Source of the DNA: Afipia sp049747295
GTDB lineage: Bacteria > Pseudomonadota > Alphaproteobacteria > Rhizobiales > Xanthobacteraceae
Reading direction: 5' to 3'
DNA length: 64,000 nucleotides
NCBI RefSeq assembly: GCF_049747295.1
Contig: NZ_JBMHJM010000001.1
Span: 3,968,001 to 4,032,000, forward strand
The notes beneath the pieces are model-generated. The model did no database searches. It was not told where the DNA came from and saw nothing but the letters and a program-made list of their open reading frames with translations. Position numbers and translations under genes: made by a program. Below are positions 42,703 to 51,199 of the stretch, piece by piece (within the stretch, counting starts at the first letter, position 1; each line of letters starts with the position of its first letter).

Positions 42703-43155
42703 ATGGTTAAGCGCGTGAGATTTGGCGATGCGGATTGTCCGGTGGCGCGGGCGTTGGATGCCATCGGCGATTGGTGGTCGCTTCTCATCATTCGTGATGC
42801 GTTCGACGGGCTGCGGCGCTTCAGCGAAATCCAGGCCAATCTCGGGATTGCGAAAGGCATGCTCTCGGCGCGGCTGCGCGATCTGGTGGAACGCGGCGTT
42901 CTGGAAACCGCCCCCGCCTCCGACGGCTCCGCCTACCAGGAATATGTCCTGACCAGGAAAGGCCGGGACCTGTTTCTCGTCATCGTCGCTCTGCGCCAAT
43001 GGGGGGAGGGGCATCTGTTCGAGCGCGATGAACCGCATTCGGTTTTGGTCGATGCGGCCGGCAACCGTGCTGTCAGTAAACTCGATCTGAAATCCCGGGA
43101 TGGACGCAGCCTGCGCTGGAAAGACACCCGCGTGCGCAAGGTTGATGCGGATTGA
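42703..43155 (+). CDS. HxlR-family transcriptional regulator
   Basis: A 150-residue HxlR protein with the winged-helix signature CPVARALDAIGDWWSLLIIRDAFDGLRRFSEIQ, IAKGMLSARLRDLVERGVL and YVLTRKGRDL. The N-terminal Cys in DADCPVARAL is at the position used by HxlR/YodB-type sensors of aldehydes, quinones or thiol stress. The ATG at 42703 follows GGAGCG. It is divergent from the MFS gene and probably controls it. Confidence 0.92.
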   Translation: MVKRVRFGDADCPVARALDAIGDWWSLLIIRDAFDGLRRFSEIQANLGIAKGMLSARLRDLVERGVLETAPASDGSAYQEYVLTRKGRDLFLVIVALRQWGEGHLFERDEPHSVLVDAAGNRAVSKLDLKSRDGRSLRWKDTRVRKVDAD

Positions 43156-43159
43156 GGCG

Positions 43160-43849
43160 TTATCCGATCAACCACCCAAACGCGCGGCGCAGGAAGGCTG
43201 GCGCATCTTTTTCAACTGGCGTGCCGTGAGCCATCAGTACCTTTTCGGCGGGCCATGCGAGGATGCGTCCGAGCGCCTCGCGCGCGGCGCCGCGGTTGGA
43301 GAAGGCGACGCGAAACTTGCGCGGCACCGATGGTTCGGGTCCTGTCATGAGGTCCAGCTTGGCGACAATCGCGCGCCAGCCTGAGAACGATTTTGGCGGC
43401 AGTTGTTGCAGCAGATCTGTGAAGAGCACTGTGCCGCTGTCGATGTGAGAGAACACCACCTCCGTGGTGATCAGATTGCCGCGCATCAGGACTTGATCGA
43501 TCTGCCCGGTCCAATCGGGAAGCGGCGCATCCCCGAGATCGACATCGAAGGCGATATCGGCGCGCTTCTTGCGCAGGCCGGGAGGCGCGTAGAGTTTCGC
43601 CGTGGGATAGGCCTGCTTCCACTGAGGAAGAAACAGATGATGCAGTGAATTAGGGGCAACGATGTGCTGCACATCGCCGAGGATATCGACCGCTGCACGC
43701 AAACCATCGGTAAGCTTGATCGGCGACCAGACGAAGAGGCTTCCGTCTGACAGTTTGATGACGGCCATGCGGGTGGGATAGTGAAAGCCGGCGACCGCCA
43801 CGAGGGGACCATCCGCAATCCAGATCTCGCGCCCGAATTCCTTCAACAT
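43160..43849 (-). CDS. DUF4336 protein (metallo-hydrolase-like)
   Basis: A 229-residue DUF4336 protein: REIWIADGPLVAVAGFHYPTRM, LSDGSLFVWSPIKLTDGL, HIVAPNSLHHLFL, and an ending MAHGTPVEKDA. The family is a degenerate MBL fold; NSLHH and AHG are the places of metal residues. The function is unknown. It converges with the HxlR gene with only 4 bases between them. Confidence 0.87.
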   Translation of the reverse strand: MLKEFGREIWIADGPLVAVAGFHYPTRMAVIKLSDGSLFVWSPIKLTDGLRAAVDILGDVQHIVAPNSLHHLFLPQWKQAYPTAKLYAPPGLRKKRADIAFDVDLGDAPLPDWTGQIDQVLMRGNLITTEVVFSHIDSGTVLFTDLLQQLPPKSFSGWRAIVAKLDLMTGPEPSVPRKFRVAFSNRGAAREALGRILAWPAEKVLMAHGTPVEKDAPAFLRRAFGWLIG

Positions 43850-43938
43850 GACAGGTCCAGCGCAACCGGCACGGACGGAGTGTTAGCCGCTGAGTGATGG
43901 CCTCGCAAGCACCACGGCTATGCGGACGAGAGCTCTTT

Positions 43939-44352
43939 TTAAAACGCCGTGGCCGGCATGCGCAGCTGCTGGTGCAGCGTCTTGTAGTGGTCGAGCCGTA
44001 TGATGGCGCGGTCCAATTCGTCGCCGGGCGACATCTCTTTCAGGCTGTGTTCCATCTCGTCGATCTGGCCGCGGAAGCCTGCGATATCGAACTCGCCGAA
44101 TGCCTGAGCGATGTCCGCCAGTACAGTGAGCTGAGCGGGCGTCACCTCCGCGAGGCCGCCCAGCACGACGTACCTCTCGACACCTTTGCCGGCCGATACG
44201 GTCAGGAGCCCTGGACGCAACGACGCGATGGTCGGGCGATGTCCGGCGAGAACGCCGAAGTCACCGTCGCGTCCCGGAAGGTCGACCTGTTCGGCCGGGC
44301 CGGAGAACACGGACTTTTCGGGCGACGTGAGTTCGAAGTGGAAAGCGGCCAT
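43939..44352 (-). CDS. atpC: ATP synthase epsilon-subunit (AtpC) homologue, not in an atp operon
   Basis: A 137-residue protein clearly of the F-type ATP synthase epsilon family: FHFELTSPEKSVFSGPAEQVDLPGRDGDFGVLAGHRPTIASLRPG-type N-terminal beta sandwich and an ELDRAIIRLDHYKTL C-terminal helix. In related bacteria atpC is the last gene of atpHAGDC, but here the upstream neighbour is a small secreted protein and there is no atpD. It may be a second, divergent epsilon copy or the product of rearrangement. The ATG at 44352 follows GGAGCGCTCC. Confidence 0.9.
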   Translation of the reverse strand: MAAFHFELTSPEKSVFSGPAEQVDLPGRDGDFGVLAGHRPTIASLRPGLLTVSAGKGVERYVVLGGLAEVTPAQLTVLADIAQAFGEFDIAGFRGQIDEMEHSLKEMSPGDELDRAIIRLDHYKTLHQQLRMPATAF

Positions 44353-44422
44353 GGAGCGCTCCTGTCACGAGAACGAGATATCGTCTTGTGCTTCATGCGC
44401 CGTACGGGCGAAACGTCGGGGC

Positions 44423-44827
44423 TTACATCGCGGTACAGCGATAGTAGGTCAGCTCCATGCCCGGAATGTCTGGAAAGAAGCGGGTGAGGCTGTTGTCGTC
44501 TTTGAACCGCACGCTGAACTGCACATTGGACAGCATGATATCTGACGAACATGACGCAAGAATATGCAGCGCGTCCTGGGTCTCGCGCCGCGACTTGACG
44601 ATGCAGCGGGCCGCTTTGCCGCGCAGGCTGCTGCTGTCCACGATAAAGCCACTGCCGTAGAGATCAGCCATCTGCGCGAACGATACGCGTTTACCGCTCT
44701 TCTTGAAGATCTTGTCGCAGCGGTCGGCGTCCGATGCCCATACGCCGTTAAGGTCGTAGGCGGAAGCCGGTGCAGCGATAACGGTGGCAACGAGGAGAGT
44801 GCTCGCGAGATAGCAAAGCTTGGACAT
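44423..44827 (-). CDS. small exported hypothetical protein
   Basis: A 134-residue protein with a signal peptide (residues about 1-22, ending ASAYDL). The mature part begins YDLNGVWASDADRCDKIFKK, a pattern shared with small secreted alphaproteobacterial proteins of lipocalin-like build, and contains four Cys residues (DRCDK, ARCIVK, ASCSS, YYRCTAM), probably two disulfides. GGAGCAGGATC precedes the ATG. The function is unknown. Confidence 0.7.
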   Translation of the reverse strand: MSKLCYLASTLLVATVIAAPASAYDLNGVWASDADRCDKIFKKSGKRVSFAQMADLYGSGFIVDSSSLRGKAARCIVKSRRETQDALHILASCSSDIMLSNVQFSVRFKDDNSLTRFFPDIPGMELTYYRCTAM

Positions 44828-45089
44828 GATCCTGCTCCTGACCAAATGACCTTTGGCGGAAGGTCACCCGTTTCCCGTGAAAGATTAGAATACGAACTCG
44901 AAAATTGTCCTAGAGATTTTAGGATTGTCTGCGCGGTCGCGTTTGGTCAGGACTACTGTCGTTTCGTCTTCTTAGCTGCCCTTGCTACGATACACATCGT
45001 TCGAACCGCTGATTTGGATCAAGCCGGCGGCGGCAGAGTCGTGTCGAATCAAGGGTCAACGCGAGCCATTGATCGCTTGGGAGGACTCC

Positions 45090-45929
45090 ATGGAGCTTCA
45101 GACACTTGACCGCACGACTCAACGCGCCCGAGGCAACGGCAAAGCGGCCGATAAGATGAGCCGAAAGGAGTATGAGAAGGAGCTGAAAAAACTGCAGGTG
45201 CGCCTTTGCCACCTGCAGGCGTGGATCAAGTATAAGGGTCTGCGCGTCGTCATCGTGTTCGAAGGGCGAGATGCCGCCGGCAAGGGCGGCACCATCAAGG
45301 CAATCACGGAGCGGCTCAGTCCGCGTGTGTTCCGGGTGATTGCGCTGCCTGCGCCGACCGAGCGGCAGAAAGCGCAGATGTTCATGCAGCGCTATATCGA
45401 GCAATTCCCCGCGAAAGGCGAGGTCGTGATCTTCGACCGGAGCTGGTACAACCGGGCCGGCGTGGACCGCGTGATGGGGTTTGCCACCAAGGAGCAGACC
45501 GAGCGATTCCTCGAACTTTGTCCCGAAATCGAGAAATACATCACGGACGGCGGCACCATTCTGATCAAGCTGTGGCTCGAAGTCGGCATGAAGGAGCAGG
45601 AAAGGCGGTTCGCGGCGCGCATCGAGGATCCCCTGCGGCAGTGGAAGCTCAGTCCGATGGATATCGAATCCTACCGGCTCTGGTACGACTATTCCCGTGC
45701 GCGCGATGACATGCTGCGAGCAACTCACAGCGAGAACGCGCCGTGGCACATCGTGCGAACCGATAACAAACGGCAGGGCCGCCTGAACTGCATCGCTCAC
45801 ATCCTGGACACCATTCCGTTCAAGAAGGCACCGCAAGAACGCGTCAAGCTGCCGCGGCGGTCGAAAAGCGGGGCGTATGACGATAAGGACAGCTTCGGAA
45901 AGATCCCATTCGTCGAGGAGCGGTATTAG
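45090..45929 (+). CDS. ppk2: polyphosphate kinase 2
   Basis: A 279-residue class-I PPK2. It has Walker A FEGRDAAGKGG, the lid/Walker B region FDRSWYNRAGVDRVMGF, and the RLWYDYSRARDDML signature. PPK2 uses polyphosphate to make GTP or ATP from NDPs, or the reverse. The ATG at 45090 follows GGGAGGACTCC; the frame extends upstream to 44982 without similarity. The SulP transporter gene follows 6 bases after its stop, so both are one operon. Confidence 0.95.
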   Translation: MELQTLDRTTQRARGNGKAADKMSRKEYEKELKKLQVRLCHLQAWIKYKGLRVVIVFEGRDAAGKGGTIKAITERLSPRVFRVIALPAPTERQKAQMFMQRYIEQFPAKGEVVIFDRSWYNRAGVDRVMGFATKEQTERFLELCPEIEKYITDGGTILIKLWLEVGMKEQERRFAARIEDPLRQWKLSPMDIESYRLWYDYSRARDDMLRATHSENAPWHIVRTDNKRQGRLNCIAHILDTIPFKKAPQERVKLPRRSKSGAYDDKDSFGKIPFVEERY

Positions 45930-45935
45930 GTTTTC

Positions 45936-47681
45936 ATGCGAATGCCGCGCGATAGCATTCGCGCGAGAGGTACTGTCGTGTTCTTCCGATTGCCGATTGT
46001 GGATGGCCTCAAGGGCTACAAGAAGGAGTGGCTTGGCCGCGACATGATGGCGGGCCTCGCGATTGCCGCGGTCGCCATCCCAAGCGCCATCGCTTATCCC
46101 GCCATCGCAGGACTTCCGCCGGAAGTCGGGGTCTATTCCAGCATCCTGCCCCTGGTCGGCTACGCGCTGTTCGGCCCATCGCGGCAGCTTGTCGTCGGTC
46201 CCGATGCTGCGACGATGACGGTGCTGGCGGCGGCGCTGGCGAGCATGTCGCCGGCCAATCCCGTCACCGCCGCCTCGGCGCTCGCGATTGCTGTCGGCAT
46301 CATGTGTCTCGTCGGAAGCCGCCTTCATCTCGGCGTGATTGCCGCGTTTCTTTCCAAGCCGATCCTGATCGGCTTCATCAGCGGTATTTCGATCTCGATC
46401 GCGGTCAGCCAGATCGGGCGTTTCACGGGATTGAAGATCGAGTCCGATGGGCTCGTACCACCCTTCATTGAGCTGATGAAGAAGGCGGAGGCGATCCACT
46501 GGCCGTCGGTGGCGCTCGGCGTTGCGATGTTTGCGATTTTGCGGGTCGCCTCATGGAAGCGTTGGCCCATTCCGGGGCCGGTGATCGTGGTGGTGGTGGC
46601 GACCGTCGCGTCCTGGCTGCTCGATTTCACCGGAATGGGAATCAAAGTCGTTGGTGCGTTGCCGGAGAAGCTGCCATCGTTTTCATTGCCGAACTTTATG
46701 AGCCTTCCGCTGAACGACCTGCTGTTAGGCGCGGGCGCGGTATGGTTGGTGAGTTTCGGCTCGGGCATCGTCGCGGCCCGGAGCTTTGCGGCCCGTGGAA
46801 ATTTCGAAGTGAATGCCGATGATGAGCTTACGGGCTTCGGCGCGGCGAATGTTGCCGCTGGTGTGTTCAGCGGCTTTCCTGTCACCGTGTCGGACTCGCG
46901 CACGGCGGTGAATCTTTCCGTCGGCGGGCGCACCCAGGTTGCGGGGCTCACGGCGGCGCTCGTGCTGACGGCGTCGCTGCTTTATCTCGGCGAGGCGCTT
47001 AAGCTGCTGCCGGCGCCCGCGCTTGGCGCCATCCTGGTCGCTGCCGCACTCAGCCTGTTTGATTTTCACGGTTTGCGCGAGATCTGGCGCATCAACCGCA
47101 CCGAGTTCGTGTTTGCGCTGATCGGCATGTGGGGGGCGGTCAGCCTTGGCGTGCTGGCCGGCATCGTCATCGCCGTCGCCGCGACGCTGCTCTATGTGTT
47201 GCTGAAGGAGATGGTGCCGCGTGACGCGATGCTCGGGCAGATCCCGGGACAACATGGATTCTACAAGCTGCACCGTTCGAAGGAAGCGAAACCCATTCCG
47301 GGGCTGGCGATCTTTCTCATTCAAGGCAGCCTGTTGTTCTTCAACGTCGACTATGTGAAGGGGCGCTTCAAGAGGATTGCGGACGAGCTTCCCGACGAGA
47401 CGGAATGGCTGGTGATGGATGCCAGTGCCATCGCGCAGATCGATTCAACCGCCGCTGAAATGCTGGATGATGTGCGCAAGATATTTGCCGCGCGCAGCGT
47501 GGCGCTCGGCATTGCTGAACTGAACAGCGAGCCGATGCAGATTTTGGAGCGTACGGGGTTCTTGCAGCGGATCGGCAGTGCAATGATTTTCGATGACCTC
47601 GAAAATGTCACTACCGCGTTCGAGAACCGGAAATCCATGTACCGTCCGCAACTCGTGCGGGAGCAGGGCGATGTGAGGTGA
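45936..47681 (+). CDS. SulP-family inorganic anion transporter with STAS domain
   Basis: A 581-residue transporter. The N-terminal membrane region begins DMMAGLAIAAVAIPSAIAYPAIAGLPPEVGVYSSILPL and contains the SulP signature with GSGIVAARSFAARGNFEVNADDELTGFGAANV. A C-terminal STAS domain follows (FLIQGSLLFFNVDYVKGRFKRI, IAQIDSTAAEMLDDV). SulP proteins carry sulfate, bicarbonate or dicarboxylates; the substrate cannot be fixed by sequence. It is co-transcribed with ppk2. The exact start is uncertain by about 15 codons. Confidence 0.92.
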   Translation: MRMPRDSIRARGTVVFFRLPIVDGLKGYKKEWLGRDMMAGLAIAAVAIPSAIAYPAIAGLPPEVGVYSSILPLVGYALFGPSRQLVVGPDAATMTVLAAALASMSPANPVTAASALAIAVGIMCLVGSRLHLGVIAAFLSKPILIGFISGISISIAVSQIGRFTGLKIESDGLVPPFIELMKKAEAIHWPSVALGVAMFAILRVASWKRWPIPGPVIVVVVATVASWLLDFTGMGIKVVGALPEKLPSFSLPNFMSLPLNDLLLGAGAVWLVSFGSGIVAARSFAARGNFEVNADDELTGFGAANVAAGVFSGFPVTVSDSRTAVNLSVGGRTQVAGLTAALVLTASLLYLGEALKLLPAPALGAILVAAALSLFDFHGLREIWRINRTEFVFALIGMWGAVSLGVLAGIVIAVAATLLYVLLKEMVPRDAMLGQIPGQHGFYKLHRSKEAKPIPGLAIFLIQGSLLFFNVDYVKGRFKRIADELPDETEWLVMDASAIAQIDSTAAEMLDDVRKIFAARSVALGIAELNSEPMQILERTGFLQRIGSAMIFDDLENVTTAFENRKSMYRPQLVREQGDVR

Positions 47682-47865
47682 GAAGAACAAAAGCCAGGCG
47701 AAGCGTGCCCCGGCCACGTTGAAGCAGTGTCTCGTTTCGCGAGTTGGTTGTGGATACGCGCTCTATACAATTTACGTCGACGATCTCTGCCATAAGACGG
47801 TCCAATTTTCTGGGACATCATACCTAAGTGTTTTGGGATTCTTGCTACGAGAGAAAGGGGAGCGA

Positions 47866-48072
47866 ATGAGCGAGATTGTGGAGCGCTGCCTCAATACCTT
47901 GGGCATGATGCAGGGCGTATCGAGGCAATACCTCGACGAGCATCGTGATGAACTCACGGGTTACATCGAGAAACTTAAAGCCGACGGAGAAGCCGACGCC
48001 AATCGGCTGGCGATAAGCGGCCTCACATATCTGCGGAGAAATATGAAGCACGAGACTTCGCGGGCTGCCTAA
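47866..48072 (+). CDS. hypothetical 68-residue soluble protein
   Basis: A short helical protein (MSEIVERCLNTLGMMQGVSRQYLDEHRDEL, KADGEADANRLAISGLTYLRR) with a strong AAGGGGAGCGA ribosome-binding site. The family is not recognised. The preceding 180 bases are AT-richer than their surroundings and probably hold its promoter. A GC-rich hairpin follows at 48105. Confidence 0.65.
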   Translation: MSEIVERCLNTLGMMQGVSRQYLDEHRDELTGYIEKLKADGEADANRLAISGLTYLRRNMKHETSRAA

Positions 48073-48104
48073 GCACGTCGCGATATCGATGGATCTCGCC
48101 GTGA

Positions 48105-48126
48105 GGGCCTGCGTGATCGCAGGCCC
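48105..48126. terminator. GC-rich hairpin between convergent genes
   Basis: A perfect 9-base stem (GGGCCTGCG and CGCAGGCCC) with loop TGAT lies between the 68-residue protein gene and the aldo/keto reductase. There is no long T-run; a bidirectional terminator is likely from position. Confidence 0.6.
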
Positions 48127-48161
48127 CTGGCATTGATGTGTGCAAATCAATCCGAGCACGT

Positions 48162-49304
48162 TCAAGCCTCCGGTACAGCTGCGTCCTTCTCGATCAGGCC
48201 GCTCGATTTAAGCTCCTGCCAGAATTCAGCAGGGATTTTGACGTGCATGGAGTTGGCGTCTTCCAGGATCTGCTGATGCGTGCTGGCGCCGACCACCATC
48301 GCCACCACCACATCCGGTGCAGATGAGAATTTTAGCGCGGCGGTGCGCAGGTCCACACCGTGGCGGGCGGCGGCGGCGCGAAGCTTGTCGCGCTTCTCGA
48401 TGTGTGCCGGTGAAATCTTGTGGTTGTCCGGGCCGTAGTTGTAGCGCGGGCTGCCGGAGACGAAGCCTGCATTCAGCGCCGAGCCGATCACCAGCGAAAC
48501 GTTCTTCTTGCGAACGGCCGGGAAGACTTGATTTACCGCATTGGCATGGTCGATTAGCGAATATTGGGACGCGCACAGGCACACGTCGGGGTCCGCGACA
48601 TCGATGACGCGCAGGATCGGCTCGGGGCGGTTCACGCCAACACCCCACGCCTTGATGATACCTTCCTCGCGCATCTTGCTGAGCGCTGGGAATGCGCCGC
48701 GCTCGGCAATCGCGAATTGTTCCTCCCATGAGGTGGGGAAGTACGGAAAGTCTGGTGAGATATCGTGGACGAAGGCCACGTCGAGGCTATCGACGCCGAG
48801 CCGCTGCAGGCTGTCTTCGATAGAGCGGCGCACGCCGTCAGCCGTGTAGTCATAGACCACATCGTTCGGCGAATCCGACAGCGGGAAGATGTCGGCGTGC
48901 TTGTTGCTTTTTGACGCCTTGAACAGCTTGCCGACTTTCGACGACAGCACATAGTCGTTGCGGTTCTTGTTGTGCAGGAAGTGGCCGAAGCGGCGCTCGG
49001 CGAGGCCGAAGCCGTACCACGGCGCCACGTCGAAATAGCGCACACCCGCGCTCCATGCGGCCTCCAGCGTCGCCTCGGCATCGCCGTCCGTTACCTTGTT
49101 GAACTCGTTGCCGATGGGCACGCCGCCCAGTCCGAAACGAAACTCCGGCTTGAAAATCTGGGTGGCTCGATTTGCGGACGCCATACCTGTTTCTCCTTTT
49201 GCTGTGTTGGTCGCTGCGGCTGCGAGCGACGGCATCGTGGCGGCAGCTGCGGCAGCCGTGGCCATGGTCAGAAACTCGCGACGATTGTTGATTGCTCCGG
49301 TCAT
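48162..49304 (-). CDS. Tat-exported aldo/keto reductase
   Basis: A 380-residue aldo/keto reductase with a Tat-type leader (NNRREFLTMATAAAAAATM, cleaved near SLAAAA). The catalytic Asp and Tyr are in YFDVAPWYGFG, Lys in SSKVGKLF and His in AFVHDISPD. It resembles the pyridoxal/L-fucose-type dehydrogenase group (GxPIGN start). An exported member is unusual, because AKRs need NADPH; the twin-Arg motif is good but export is inferred. A LysR regulator is divergent. Confidence 0.88.
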   Translation of the reverse strand: MTGAINNRREFLTMATAAAAAATMPSLAAAATNTAKGETGMASANRATQIFKPEFRFGLGGVPIGNEFNKVTDGDAEATLEAAWSAGVRYFDVAPWYGFGLAERRFGHFLHNKNRNDYVLSSKVGKLFKASKSNKHADIFPLSDSPNDVVYDYTADGVRRSIEDSLQRLGVDSLDVAFVHDISPDFPYFPTSWEEQFAIAERGAFPALSKMREEGIIKAWGVGVNRPEPILRVIDVADPDVCLCASQYSLIDHANAVNQVFPAVRKKNVSLVIGSALNAGFVSGSPRYNYGPDNHKISPAHIEKRDKLRAAAARHGVDLRTAALKFSSAPDVVVAMVVGASTHQQILEDANSMHVKIPAEFWQELKSSGLIEKDAAVPEA

Positions 49305-49368
49305 ATCGGTTCCTCGCTTGTGTTCGTTGAACCTAATTCACATAACGCGGTTATCCAGGGTAGGATCG

Positions 49369-49383
49369 TTGAGCAGAGCTCAA
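49369..49383. promoter_or_regulatory. LysR-type box (T-N11-A)
   Basis: TTGAGC-AGA-GCTCAA, a perfect 15-base palindrome of the T-N11-A form, lies 21 bases upstream of the LysR gene and 65 bases upstream of the aldo/keto reductase gene. Confidence 0.6.
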
Positions 49384-49404
49384 TGAACTCTTGAGGGAAT
49401 CGTG

Positions 49405-50355
49405 ATGCAATTCGACCGGGCGATGCTGGCGGACCTCAATGTGTTCCAGACCATCGCGAGGCGCGGCAGCATGGCCCAGGCGGCAATCGAACTCGGCGTC
49501 AGCACGTCCGCGCTGAGCCATCGTCTGCGCAAGCTGGAGACTCAGCTCGGCGTGAAGCTGTTCAATCGCACCAGCCGCTCGATCAGGCCGACGGAAGCGG
49601 GCGCTTCACTCGCAGCCCAACTCAATTACGGCTTTCAGACCATCAGCGATGCGCTGACGACGCTGCAGCGCCACCGGCACTCGCCGGTGGGGCGATTGCG
49701 CCTCAATGTCTTGCGCGATGCGGCGCGTCTCGTGCTCGGCCCCGTACTGCCGCGCTATCTCGCAAACTTTCCGGACATGCATCTCGATGTGACTGTGGAT
49801 GATCGCATCGTCGACATTGTCGCGGAAGGCTTCGACGCGGGCATGCGCTACGGCGACCGCGTGCCACGCGACATGGTGGGCGTGGTGCTGACGCGGTCGC
49901 TGCAGTGGGTGGTGGTCGCATCACCCGCGCTGATCGCGCGTCATGGCCGCCCGAAGAAGCCAGATGATCTTCTCAATTTGCCATGCGTGCAGATGCGCGT
50001 GGGCGACAACAGCAATTATCCCTGGGAGCTCGGTAACGGCAAGGCGATGATGCGGCTCGGCGTGCGAGGACCGTTGACCGCGAACGAGACCGAGCATGCT
50101 GTCGACGCCGCGTTGCGCGGTATCGGCTACGCCTATTGTCTCGAGCGCCGCGTGACGGCGGAGCTCTCGTCGCGTGCTCTTGAAGTCGTGCTGCCTGAAT
50201 GGGCCTCCGAAGGGCCGCCGTTCATGATCTACTATCCAAGCCGGCGCCAGGCGCCGCCGGGTTTACGCCAGTTCATCGACATCATCCGCGAAACGGAAGG
50301 CCTGCCGCCGCTGGTGGAGACCGATAGGAGGGCGGCAGTGGATGTGACTGAATAG
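49405..50355 (+). CDS. LysR-family transcriptional regulator
   Basis: A 316-residue LysR protein: DLNVFQTIARRGSMAQAAIELGVSTSALSHRLRKLETQLGVKLF-type winged helix and a PBP2 effector domain (PLLNLPCVQM-like region and EHAVDAALRGIGYAYCLE). The ATG follows GAGGGAATCGTG. It is divergent from the Tat-exported aldo/keto reductase, the usual target of this type of LysR in rhizobia, with the T-N11-A box between them. Confidence 0.92.
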   Translation: MQFDRAMLADLNVFQTIARRGSMAQAAIELGVSTSALSHRLRKLETQLGVKLFNRTSRSIRPTEAGASLAAQLNYGFQTISDALTTLQRHRHSPVGRLRLNVLRDAARLVLGPVLPRYLANFPDMHLDVTVDDRIVDIVAEGFDAGMRYGDRVPRDMVGVVLTRSLQWVVVASPALIARHGRPKKPDDLLNLPCVQMRVGDNSNYPWELGNGKAMMRLGVRGPLTANETEHAVDAALRGIGYAYCLERRVTAELSSRALEVVLPEWASEGPPFMIYYPSRRQAPPGLRQFIDIIRETEGLPPLVETDRRAAVDVTE

Positions 50356-50475
50356 GGACAGCAGCCTGAAATTGCGCAAATTTCCCTTTTGTCTTATCGG
50401 GAGTTCAGTTCAATACAAGCGAGGCGCGCACGCAGTCGGTAAGAATCATCATGTTTGAAAATCAGGATTTTTGAC

Positions 50476-50654
50476 ATGAAAGCCGCGATGCGCGCTGCGC
50501 TCCTTCTTCTCTCAGTTCTGCCGATTGAGTCGAGCTATGCTGCCGATCTCGGCCAACGTGGTTACACCAAAGCTCCGGTCGTGGACCCCGTGTTTGATTG
50601 CGCGGCGGCATCAGCTATCATTTCAATAGCGGCCCGGTTGTTGCCCGTTACTGA
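50476..50654 (+). pseudogene. outer-membrane beta-barrel protein gene with a large internal deletion
   Basis: The 5' part encodes a signal peptide (MRAALLLLSVLPIESSYA) and ADLGQRGYTKAPVVDPVFD, the typical beginning of Omp25/Omp31-like barrels, where a W(T/S)GFYxG strand normally follows. Instead, a different frame right afterwards encodes GGISYHFNSGPVVARY and a stop at 50652-50654, the typical final strand ending in an aromatic residue. The middle, normally about 180 codons, is missing and the junction at about 50598-50603 changes frame. Reading on in the first frame gives an unrelated tail to 50736. Confidence 0.75.
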
Positions 50655-50726
50655 TTTCGAATCCCGTTCCCACCGCGCCGCGCATATTGAGGCTTGCTCC
50701 GCCGCGGTATGCGCAGCGCCGCATCA

Positions 50727-51035
50727 TCACGCATAACGATCCACGTGGGACGTTGCACTTGGATCGGACGATGATGCGGGCGTCGCCACCGATCCGTCCC
50801 AGGGCAGGGCAGCGCCGCGCGGATCGGCCAGTGTCCCGCCGAGGATCACGGCCTGCGCATCGAACGTGACTTTGTTCTGGTCCTGATCGGACTGCTGTTC
50901 GGCCGCGGGCTTGGCGGGGCCGTCTTTCGGGTGAGCTGGATCGACGAATTTGTTCGCGTAGTCGACATCCGTGCAGTTCATGCAGCTGAAGCCGTTCACG
51001 ATCACAGGTGATGAATAGTCGCTGCTGACGGTCAT
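50727..51035 (-). CDS. small conserved protein with CxxC motif
   Basis: A 102-residue protein with a GGGGG ribosome-binding site. The N-terminus (SSPVIVNGFSCMNCTDVDYANKFVDPAHPKDGP) contains a CxxC in a form I recall from small conserved proteins of Bradyrhizobium; the rest is Gln/Ala-rich and less ordered. No signal peptide is seen. The function is unknown; metal or redox activity of the CMNC motif is a guess. Confidence 0.65.
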   Translation of the reverse strand: MTVSSDYSSPVIVNGFSCMNCTDVDYANKFVDPAHPKDGPAKPAAEQQSDQDQNKVTFDAQAVILGGTLADPRGAALPWDGSVATPASSSDPSATSHVDRYA

Positions 51036-51199
51036 GGTGTTTCCCCCTTGATTGTCTCCATATGCGCCTTCGGGGGACGACGCTGCTTGTTACAGCCCGC
51101 GGTGCCGTTGCCGCGGGTATGGTTAAGTGAGTGTAAACCTGCACCGCGAGGTTCGGCTAGCACGTGCGGTGATAGCATGGACCACCGGCACAGGCTGCC

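Noticed and set aside
44985..46499. A 504-codon open frame on the minus strand
   Set aside because: It covers the reverse of ppk2 and SulP, both of which are clear genes; composition marks it as a shadow.
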